A DNA stretch of 5,479 bases from Gemmatimonadota bacterium (GTDB lineage Bacteria > Gemmatimonadota > Gemmatimonadetes > Gemmatimonadales > GWC2-71-9), in assembly GCA_004357415.1 (NCBI GenBank), contig SMVY01000111.1, positions 1 through 5,479 of the forward strand, read 5' to 3'. Of the stretch, positions 1 through 4,945 are shown in pieces. The translations under genes and the position numbers were made by a program. The notes under the pieces are model-generated. The model was not told the origin of the DNA, did no database searches, and was given only the letters and a program-made list of their open reading frames with translations. Position 1 is the first letter of the stretch; the number at the start of each line of letters is the position of its first letter.

Positions 1-467
1 ATGCCGATCAGGGTGAACATGTTGGGACTGCGGTTGATCACCGACGCCCAGGCCCGCTCGAAGAACGGTTTGGCGCCCCAGATCACCACCGGCGTCGCCA
101 GCAGCAACTCCAACCACCCCCGCAGCTCGGCGGACACGAGACGATCCACCGGCACCCCAACCATCGAGCCCATGGCCAGCACTACCAAGGGAACGGCAAA
201 CAGCAGGCTGACCCAGAACCGGCGCGTCATGTCCACCAGTTCGGGGTTCGCTTCCTCCTCGACCGCGACCGTGGTGGGCTCGAGCGCCATGCCACAAATG
301 GGGCACGCACCCGGTTCCGACGCCACCACCTCCGGGTGCATGGGACAGACGTATTGCCTGGTGGGTCCGGGGAGCGTGTCGAGCACCTTGTCGAGCCCCA
401 TGCCGCAGTGGGGGCAGGACCCTGGTTCGTCCTGCTGGACCTCGGGACACATCGAACAGGTATACAT
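1..467 (-). CDS. copA: Heavy-metal (copper-type) translocating P1B-type ATPase, N-terminal part, cut by window edge
   Basis: Family role: ATP-driven export of Cu(I)/Ag(I)-like ions across the cytoplasmic membrane. Only the first 155 codons are present; the frame stays open to base 1. Start ATG at 467-465, preceded by a weak GGTGAG a few bases upstream. Residues 2-25 and 39-62 are two tandem heavy-metal-binding domains of the YxCPMHPEV...PGxCPxCGMxL type. The first reads CSMC (Cys4, Cys7) with Cys18 and Cys21; the second reads CPMH (Cys41, His44) with Cys55 and Cys58. An acidic linker (about 67-79) follows. Two hydrophobic segments at about 84-105 and 117-136 fit the first membrane helices, and NRSPNMFTLIG (145-155) is a sequence typical of P1B copper pumps. 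The CPx motif, phosphorylation DKTGT and ATP-binding domains would lie outside, so metal specificity is inferred. No N-terminal HMA (GMTCxxC) domain is seen. It is transcribed away from the kinase. Silver or another soft metal is an alternative substrate. Confidence 0.9.
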   Translation of the reverse strand, partial: MYTCSMCPEVQQDEPGSCPHCGMGLDKVLDTLPGPTRQYVCPMHPEVVASEPGACPICGMALEPTTVAVEEEANPELVDMTRRFWVSLLFAVPLVVLAMGSMVGVPVDRLVSAELRGWLELLLATPVVIWGAKPFFERAWASVINRSPNMFTLIG

Positions 468-509
468 GATCTCACCATCAACTGGAATCGGTTTGAACTC
501 GTATGCGGG

Positions 510-515
510 AGTATA
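510..515 (-). promoter_or_regulatory. Possible -10 box for the metal ATPase gene
   Basis: On the minus strand this reads TATACT, five of six matches to a sigma70-type -10 box, and would leave a leader of roughly 35 bases before the ATG at 467. No convincing -35 hexamer is seen 15-20 bases upstream, which would fit an activator-dependent promoter, as is common for metal pumps, or a chance match. No recognisable CueR or CsoR operator was found. Confidence 0.25.
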
Positions 516-546
516 ACCGAGGGAGCAAGTCACCCTGCATCCCTGC

Positions 547-575
547 TGGTCACGGGTGCCCTCTTCCCGTATCCT
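547..575 (+). promoter_or_regulatory. Weak candidate sigma70-like promoter for the kinase gene
   Basis: TGGTCA (547-552) and TATCCT (570-575) each match four of six consensus positions and are 17 bases apart. Transcription would begin near 582, about 24 bases before the GTG start. The match is weak and the promoter consensus of this organism is unknown, so this is only a candidate. Confidence 0.25.
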
Positions 576-605
576 TCAGGTACGCAGACTGATCGGAACG
601 CCACC

Positions 606-3476
606 GTGCCGGAATTGCTGTCCCAGATCGCCGAGGCACTCCATGACCGCTACACCATCGAGAGGGAGGTGGGGAGCGGAGGCATGGCGACGGTCTATCT
701 GGCCGATGACCTCAAGCACCACCGGAAAGTGGCCCTCAAGGTCCTGCGTCCCGAACTGGCGGCGGCGCTCGGCGCGCAGCGGTTCCTTCGCGAAATCAAG
801 ATCATCGCCCGGCTGCAGCACCCACACATCCTCCCGCTGTACGACTCGGGGGAGGCCGATGGTTTCCTGTACTACGTCATGCCGTACATGGCGGGACCGT
901 CGCTGCGCGACAAGCTGACAGCGGGCCCCCTCCCCCTCACTGATATCATCCGTATTCTGCGCGACGTTGTCGATGCCTTGGTCGTAGCCCATAGCCAGGG
1001 GATCGTTCACCGCGACATCAAGCCCGACAACGTTCTCCTGTCCGGGCGATCGGCGGTCGTTGCCGATTTCGGGGTCGCCAAGGCGCTGAGCGAAGCGACC
1101 GGCACGCGCGGCGACGGCACCACGGCCGGCATGGCACTGGGAACACCGGCCTACATGGCACCGGAACAGGCTGCCGCGGACCCGGATATCGACCATCGGG
1201 CCGACATCTACTCTTTCGGCGTACTAGCGTACGAACTCCTTACCGGACGCCCGCCATTCACCGGCATGCCGCCCCAGCAGATCCTAGCGGCTCAGGTCAC
1301 AACACCCCCAGAACCGGTTTCGCACCACCGGGATGGCTGCCCCGGACCGCTCCAAGACCTGGTCATGAAGTGCTTGGCCAAGCTCCCCTCCGAACGGTAC
1401 CAAACCGCCGAGGAGCTGCTCGCCGACATCGAGGCGCTGGCAACTCCCAGCGGCGGCATGACAGCCGCCAGCGGAGCGCGGCCATCGATCACGCCCAGGT
1501 TTCGCGTGGCAGGCCTGGTTGCGGCAGGTGTGGTATTGATCGGTGCGATCGTGGCCATCATAGTTGGCAACCGGGGCGGCAACCAGCTCGACGGAGATCT
1601 CATCGCAGTGGCTCCGTTCGACGTCCTGGACCCCAGTCTCGAATTGTGGCGCGAGGGACTCGTCGACCTTCTGTCGGCCAATCTCGATGGAGCCGGCCCT
1701 CTTCGCACGGTGCCGCCAACACTCGCCGTCGCACACTGGACGGGGCGGGCCGACGCCACTTCCGCCGCGGAACTGGGCAATCAGCTAGGCGCCGGGTTGA
1801 CTATCTTCGGCCGGCTGCTGCTGTCCGGGACGGACTCCGTGCGACTGTCCGCCACGCTCATGGACGTCGCCACTCAGACGACCATAGGGCAGGTGGAAAT
1901 CCGGGAAGAGGTCAACCGTATCGACCGGTTGGTCGACTCGCTCACCATGCGCCTCCTGAGCGACCTCAGCCAGCGGCGACAACTGGGAGCGATCCAGTTC
2001 ACCTCTTTCGGCGCATCGTCGCTTGCCGCCCTCAAGGCGTTCCTGCAGGCAGAGCGGTTCTATCGACGGTCGGAATGGGACTCGGCTCGGTTCCACTACG
2101 GGCGAGCCATGCAGCAGGACCCCAACTTCGCCCTCGCCTACAGCCGCATGGGCAAAGTCGTCGGCTGGCGGCGGGGCGGTCAGGGGTCCGCCCGCTTTGC
2201 CTTACAGGCCGGAGAACTCAATCACGGCCTGGCTCCACGGGAGAGCCTCCTCGTTGCCGCCGATTCCATCGACGCGGCGTTGGAGTTCTTCCAGGGGACC
2301 GATGCTGATTGGGCCAACATGCGGCGCCTGTTCCCCACCCTCGACCGGGTCATCCAGCTCTACCCCCAAGACCCTGGCGCCTGGTATCAATTGGGCGAGG
2401 CCCGGATCCGCTGGGGCCCATACAGCGGAGCCACCGACCACGAAACCCTGCTACCGTTCAACCTGGCCGTCGAACTCGATTCAGCGTTCACGCCGGCCTA
2501 CCTCCACCTGATTCCGCTCAGCCTGGAGATCGAGGGAATCACCTCGGGCAGGGACGCGATTACCGCCTATCTCGCCCGCAACCCACCAACCAACCTGGCC
2601 GGCGGCATGGCCCTGGTGGGGATGTTGCTCGAACAGGCCCGGCCCGATAGCGCAAAGCTTCGGGCCACACTCGACACCGTCTCTCCCAAGGTGCTCGCCG
2701 CTGCCGCACGCACCTTGGTACGGATTCCCGATACGCTGGAAGCGGCGCTCCGAATCAGTCGGGAGCGGTACGCCCGCCAGGAAGGCAGAGCCCGCCAGCT
2801 CACCTGGGCTCTCGCCTACCGCGGCCGGCTCAGGGAGGCTCACGCCCTGGCGGACTCGACAGACATCGAGTTGTTCGCCGAGTTGGCCATGCTCGAGGCG
2901 ATCGCCAAAGACACCGTGGCGTTGGTTTGCCGTGCATGGTTGGCCGCCGACAACGGATCGGGGATGTACCATGCCCTCCCCTGGTGGGCCGCCCAGCAGG
3001 ACACGGCTTCGATCAGCCGAGCGATCGAATCCTGGCGCACGCAGCTCTCCTCTGGATCCATCATGCCGGAGGACGAACCGATCACCGAGTACGCCGTCGA
3101 GGCGGCGGGTGCCTACCTCGCTCTTGCCCACGGCGATTCCGCCATTGCGCTCCGGCAATTCCAGGCGTTACCCGTCTGGCCGTGGGGTGACCTCTATCGG
3201 GAACGGTTGACCTTGGGTCAGCTCTTGGCCTCGGTCGGACGCCACGGCGAGGCCGTCGCGGTCCTGGATCAGGCGCCGGTGCCCAGGACGAACCGTCCCC
3301 GTCCGGGGGAGATCTACTGGATCCTGCAGCGGGGCGCGTCGCACGAGGCCCTGGGCGACACGGTAGAGGCCCTTCGAGCCTACCGCTTTGTCTCCAACAC
3401 GTGGCACCATGCCGACGGATCCCTGCGATCCCTGGTGGATGACGCCAGGCGGGGGCGCGACCGCCTGTCCCGTTGA
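606..3476 (+). CDS. Membrane-anchored Ser/Thr protein kinase with TolB-like and TPR C-terminal region
   Basis: 956 residues, starting at GTG 606 with GGAA seven bases upstream. The frame is open further upstream, but that stretch covers the divergent ATPase gene and lacks kinase-family similarity, whereas family members start just before DRYTIE. A complete Hanks-type kinase domain spans about residues 16-278: glycine loop GSGGMATV (23-30), Lys45 in VALK, Glu63, catalytic HRDIKPDN (135-142, an RD kinase), DFG (154-156), a Thr-rich activation segment (T165, T167, T172, T173, T180) and GTPAYMAPEQ (179-188). All catalytic residues are intact. One transmembrane helix follows at about 301-320. Residues about 331-455 (IAVAPFDV..., then AAELGNQLGAGLTIFGRLL) resemble the TolB-like domain found in bacterial kinases and adenylate cyclases. 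TPR-like helices follow, clearest at about 472-516, 590-632, 830-885 and 901-925. The C-terminal 630 residues should lie outside the cytoplasm and may sense a ligand or bind proteins. Substrates are unknown. Confidence 0.93.
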   Translation: MPELLSQIAEALHDRYTIEREVGSGGMATVYLADDLKHHRKVALKVLRPELAAALGAQRFLREIKIIARLQHPHILPLYDSGEADGFLYYVMPYMAGPSLRDKLTAGPLPLTDIIRILRDVVDALVVAHSQGIVHRDIKPDNVLLSGRSAVVADFGVAKALSEATGTRGDGTTAGMALGTPAYMAPEQAAADPDIDHRADIYSFGVLAYELLTGRPPFTGMPPQQILAAQVTTPPEPVSHHRDGCPGPLQDLVMKCLAKLPSERYQTAEELLADIEALATPSGGMTAASGARPSITPRFRVAGLVAAGVVLIGAIVAIIVGNRGGNQLDGDLIAVAPFDVLDPSLELWREGLVDLLSANLDGAGPLRTVPPTLAVAHWTGRADATSAAELGNQLGAGLTIFGRLLLSGTDSVRLSATLMDVATQTTIGQVEIREEVNRIDRLVDSLTMRLLSDLSQRRQLGAIQFTSFGASSLAALKAFLQAERFYRRSEWDSARFHYGRAMQQDPNFALAYSRMGKVVGWRRGGQGSARFALQAGELNHGLAPRESLLVAADSIDAALEFFQGTDADWANMRRLFPTLDRVIQLYPQDPGAWYQLGEARIRWGPYSGATDHETLLPFNLAVELDSAFTPAYLHLIPLSLEIEGITSGRDAITAYLARNPPTNLAGGMALVGMLLEQARPDSAKLRATLDTVSPKVLAAAARTLVRIPDTLEAALRISRERYARQEGRARQLTWALAYRGRLREAHALADSTDIELFAELAMLEAIAKDTVALVCRAWLAADNGSGMYHALPWWAAQQDTASISRAIESWRTQLSSGSIMPEDEPITEYAVEAAGAYLALAHGDSAIALRQFQALPVWPWGDLYRERLTLGQLLASVGRHGEAVAVLDQAPVPRTNRPRPGEIYWILQRGASHEALGDTVEALRAYRFVSNTWHHADGSLRSLVDDARRGRDRLSR

Positions 3477-3513
3477 CCGTGGGCCTAGCCGTCCTGGCAT
3501 CGGCTGGAGTGCC

Positions 3514-3654
3514 ATGGCGATCATCACCATGATCGGCTTCTTCGCTGCTCCGGCCGGCATCCTGCAGGCTGACGCTCAGCTTTCAACTGCGAAGCCTGGT
3601 CAGGGAGGTCGCAGGAGACCCCTAGCCCCCACGGGGCAGTCAGCCCCATATTGA
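3514..3654 (+). CDS. Possible small secreted or membrane peptide, 46 residues
   Basis: Speculative small gene in the spacer after the kinase. ATG 3514 has GGAG four bases upstream (3506-3509). The product begins with a hydrophobic stretch (residues 2-18, AIITMIGFFAAPAGIL) and an AxA site (Ala19-Asp-Ala21) that could be a signal peptidase cut, leaving a basic, Pro/Gly-rich tail with RRR at 33-35. Against it: no positive charge before the hydrophobic stretch, no family recognised, and it may be a chance frame. It ends 23 bases before the PspC-family start. The same frame is open further upstream, but only by overlapping the kinase end. Confidence 0.22.
   Translation: MAIITMIGFFAAPAGILQADAQLSTAKPGQGGRRRPLAPTGQSAPY
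3625..3647 (+). promoter_or_regulatory. Two mutually exclusive GC hairpins upstream of the PspC-family gene
   Basis: Three five-base blocks lie in order: GCCCC (3625-3629), GGGGC (3633-3637) and GCCCC (3643-3647). The middle block can pair with either neighbour, giving a stem with a three-base loop or one with a five-base loop, but not both. The arrangement lies about 30 bases before the start codon. No T-run follows, so it is not a canonical terminator. In GC-rich DNA such short stems can arise by chance. Confidence 0.2.
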
Positions 3655-3677
3655 AAAAGTTCCGATCGGGAGTCGTC

Positions 3678-3887
3678 ATGGGCATGCATCTGCAGAAACC
3701 ACTCCGCCGCTCCAGCACCAACAAGGTCTTCACCGGCGTCTGCGGCGGTCTCGCCGAGTGGCTCGGCTGGGATCCGACCATCGTGCGCGTGGGGTATGTG
3801 GCCGTTTCACTGTTGTCGGCCGCCTTCCCCGGGTTCATTCTCTACGTCCTGTTATCCTTCATCATGCCGGAAGACAATACGTACTAG
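3678..3887 (+). CDS. PspC-domain small membrane protein
   Basis: 69 residues. ATG 3678 is chosen because GGGAG (3668-3672) sits five bases upstream; a TTG at 3651 in the same frame would add nine residues but has no ribosome binding site. The protein is almost entirely one PspC domain: LRRSSTNKVFTGVCGGLAEWLGWD (9-32) with the hallmark GVCGGLAE, then DPTIVRVGYV and a long hydrophobic segment (about 36-62) ending in the typical P64. In enterobacteria PspC is an inner-membrane partner in the phage-shock (envelope stress) response; stand-alone short PspC proteins in other phyla are mostly uncharacterised, so a role in membrane stress is inference. No PspA or PspB partner is seen. It is followed after 18 bases by the Lys/Arg-rich gene, suggesting co-transcription. 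Confidence 0.9.
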   Translation: MGMHLQKPLRRSSTNKVFTGVCGGLAEWLGWDPTIVRVGYVAVSLLSAAFPGFILYVLLSFIMPEDNTY

Positions 3888-3905
3888 CGCTCCAGGGAGG
3901 GTGCC

Positions 3906-4184
3906 ATGGCCAGTCGAACCGCTCGCGCCGCCAAGCGTGCAAGACGGACGGTGAAACGCGTCAAGAAACGTATTACCAGGCAAGCCAAGACGGTCCGCAA
4001 GAAAGCCAGGCGCGCCCTGGCCAAGACGAGCAAGCGCACGCGAAAAAAGGCTGCCAAGCAGGTCAAGCGCGGCAAGAAAGCCCTGAAACGGGCCCGGAAG
4101 AAAGCAACCCGAACCGTGCGGCGCGCCAAGAAGAAGGCCACCTCACGCCTGAAACGCCTTCGCGAGACGGCACGCAAGAAGTAG
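3906..4184 (+). CDS. Lys/Arg-rich histone H1-like protein
   Basis: 92 residues with an excellent ribosome binding site (AGGGAGG, 3894-3900, five bases before the ATG). Composition is extreme: 24 Lys and 23 Arg (51%), 17 Ala, 10 Thr, one acidic residue (Glu87), and no Cys, Trp, Tyr, Phe, His or Asp. A KKA core recurs at residues 32-34, 47-49, 57-59, 65-67 and 76-78, separated by short Arg/Thr/Val segments, like the tails of eukaryotic H1 and bacterial H1-like proteins (Chlamydia Hc1/Hc2, the AlgP tail). Such proteins bind and compact DNA or RNA without sequence preference. No folded DNA-binding domain is seen, so nucleoid or RNA binding is inferred from charge alone. The clear ribosome binding site and the tight packing between two other genes argue that it is real. 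A ribosome-associated or membrane-associated cationic protein is an alternative. Confidence 0.85.
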   Translation: MASRTARAAKRARRTVKRVKKRITRQAKTVRKKARRALAKTSKRTRKKAAKQVKRGKKALKRARKKATRTVRRAKKKATSRLKRLRETARKK

Positions 4185-4199
4185 CGAGGACCACGGATC

Positions 4200-4769
4200 A
4201 TGCCCCCATCCCCCACGGATGCGACATCCACCGCCGGTGCCCGGCCTGATGTCATCACCCACTTCGAGGAGATTCCCTGGGGCGCGAGCGCGTCGGACAT
4301 TCGGGCGCGCCACGGCGAGCCATTGGCTGAAGAAACCGTCGTCCACGGTGTCGAACTGGCTTACCACCGATCGGTCAACGGTCAGCAGGTCGAGGCCGAA
4401 TTCACCGTCCACCGCGACCACGGTCTCATCGTCGGCTCGTTCGTCGTCCCCTTCAAGAGCCCGGAGGAGTGTGGCACTCTCTTCACCACCTGGCGCGACG
4501 CCATCGACAAGCGCTATCCAGACCTCACAGCACGGGAAGAGCAAGAGGTCGAGGAGGAGGGCCTCAGTTTCGACGAGGCCTTTGCCCGCGGCGAGGCAAG
4601 TTGGTGCGTCGAGTGGGACGATCCTTCCAACCTCGCCCGCATCGAACTCCTGGTGTGGCCCTCGGCCGAGGTGTTCTGGGCGTCCTACTACGGCCCCCAC
4701 GCCGATGCCTGGGAAGAAGAACGGTTCCAGGCCGAACTGAAGAACGGCGACGAGGGCGGCGCCAGCTAG
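4200..4769 (+). CDS. Acidic cytoplasmic protein of unknown function with N-terminal IPWGAS motif
   Basis: 189 residues; ATG 4200 with GAGGA (4186-4190) nine bases upstream and 15 bases after the basic gene. I do not recognise a named family. Residues about 21-42 (HFEEIPWGASASDIRARHGEP) resemble the opening of small alpha/beta proteins, often lipoproteins, that start with an F..IPWG.S..ev....G.P pattern; a beta-rich part (about 51-86) and a helix (about 87-107, with WRDAIDKRYPD) follow, matching that pattern. Unlike the lipoprotein versions it has no signal peptide or lipobox. It carries about 38 acidic and 14 basic residues, including a Glu cluster at 113-120 (EEQEVEEE) and another at 182-184. 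The C-terminal half is Trp/Tyr rich (W135, W139, W163, W170, W181). Its charge is opposite to that of the preceding protein, so pairing is conceivable but unproven. Confidence 0.85.
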   Translation: MPPSPTDATSTAGARPDVITHFEEIPWGASASDIRARHGEPLAEETVVHGVELAYHRSVNGQQVEAEFTVHRDHGLIVGSFVVPFKSPEECGTLFTTWRDAIDKRYPDLTAREEQEVEEEGLSFDEAFARGEASWCVEWDDPSNLARIELLVWPSAEVFWASYYGPHADAWEEERFQAELKNGDEGGAS

Positions 4770-4775
4770 CCGCCC
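4754..4775 (+). terminator. GC-rich hairpin at the end of the three-gene cluster
   Basis: GGGCGGC (4754-4760) and GCCGCCC (4769-4775) form a perfect seven-base stem with an eight-base loop that spans the TAG stop of the acidic gene. No T-run follows, so it may act with Rho, protect the transcript end, or be incidental. Confidence 0.35.
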
Positions 4776-4821
4776 ATCCAACCCACCAGCCGAAGCTCTT
4801 CGACCCCCACCCCTGCCGCAC

Positions 4822-4873
4822 CCGGTTCCCCTAAGCCACCTGACCCAACCTGGGCATTGGTTCTTGGAACCGG
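4822..4873. repeat. Eight-base inverted repeat pair upstream of the TetR-family gene
   Basis: CCGGTTCC (4822-4829) and its exact complement GGAACCGG (4866-4873) are separated by 36 bases. The right arm overlaps the 13-base palindrome at 4859-4871. It could be a stem or a pair of related protein-binding half sites. Confidence 0.4.
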
Positions 4874-4884
4874 TATGCCATAAT
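4857..4884 (+). promoter_or_regulatory. Candidate extended -10 promoter for the TetR-family gene
   Basis: TTGGTT (4857-4862) is followed after 16 bases by CATAAT (4879-4884), preceded by TGC, giving an extended -10 element. It lies at the edge of an AT-rich island (about 4874-4915) that stands out in this GC-rich DNA. The -35 box would overlap the palindrome at 4859-4871, a good position for repression. A competing promoter is listed separately. Confidence 0.4.
4859..4871. promoter_or_regulatory. Perfect 13-base palindrome, possible operator
   Basis: GGTTCTTGGAACC has perfect five-base arms (GGTTC/GAACC) around a three-base centre. It overlaps the -35 region of the candidate extended -10 promoter. 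Size and placement suit a dimeric repressor such as the TetR-family protein encoded just downstream. Confidence 0.4.
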
Positions 4885-4886
4885 TC

Positions 4887-4915
4887 TTGACTGATTAATC
4901 CATAATAAGTATCGT
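4887..4915 (+). promoter_or_regulatory. Alternative candidate promoter for the TetR-family gene
   Basis: TTGACT (4887-4892, five of six matches to the -35 consensus) is 17 bases from TATCGT (4910-4915, four of six). Transcription would start near 4922, inside the 15-base imperfect palindrome, leaving a leader of about 24 bases. GATTAATC (4893-4900), a perfect eight-base palindrome, lies in its spacer. Confidence 0.35.
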
Positions 4916-4928
4916 GAACCTGGCTCAC
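4914..4928. promoter_or_regulatory. 15-base imperfect palindrome, possible autoregulatory operator
   Basis: GTGAACCTGGCTCAC is symmetrical around base 4921 with one mismatched pair (A4918/C4924). It sits 17 bases before the TetR-family start codon, and its left half shares GAACC with the palindrome at 4859-4871. TetR-family proteins commonly bind 15-base-class palindromes in their own promoters; that this one is bound is inference. Confidence 0.4.
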
Positions 4929-4945
4929 AGCCCAGGAGGACAGCT

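Noticed and set aside
1..516. Long open plus-strand frame (171 codons)
   Set aside because: Low-complexity Ser/Thr/Gly product opposite a clear P-type ATPase coding strand; an antisense shadow.
336..605. In-frame N-terminal extension of the kinase by 90 residues from an ATG at 336
   Set aside because: It overlaps the divergent metal ATPase on the other strand, has no kinase-family similarity, and family members begin just before the DRYTIE motif; GTG 606 fits.
468..605. MerR/CueR-type or CsoR-type metal operator upstream of the ATPase
   Set aside because: Searched by eye for the ACCTTCC...GGAAGGT and GGG-type palindromes; none present, only four-base arms such as ACTC/GAGT.
1370..2308. 312-codon plus-strand frame inside the kinase
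   Set aside because: Arg/Gly/Pro-rich product with no recognisable domain; the in-frame kinase continues through the whole stretch.
2481..3158. 225-codon minus-strand frame opposite the kinase C-terminus
   Set aside because: GC-rich antisense shadow of the TPR region; no family and no ribosome binding site noticed.
3495..3514. TGGCA/TGCCA five-base stem after the kinase as a terminator
   Set aside because: Ten-base loop, short stem, and no T-run; no convincing terminator is seen for the kinase gene.
3651..3677. TTG start at 3651 for the PspC-family gene
   Set aside because: No ribosome binding site before it; GGGAG is correctly spaced for ATG 3678 and the domain is complete from there.
3884..4300. 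138-codon minus-strand frame opposite the Lys/Arg-rich gene
   Set aside because: Repetitive Arg/Phe/Leu product is the mirror of AAG/CGC-rich coding; the plus strand has the strong ribosome binding site and the operon fit.
4143..4928. 261-codon minus-strand frame opposite the acidic gene
   Set aside because: Low-complexity Gly/Arg-rich product opposite a well-supported gene; overlaps the promoter island of the TetR-family gene.
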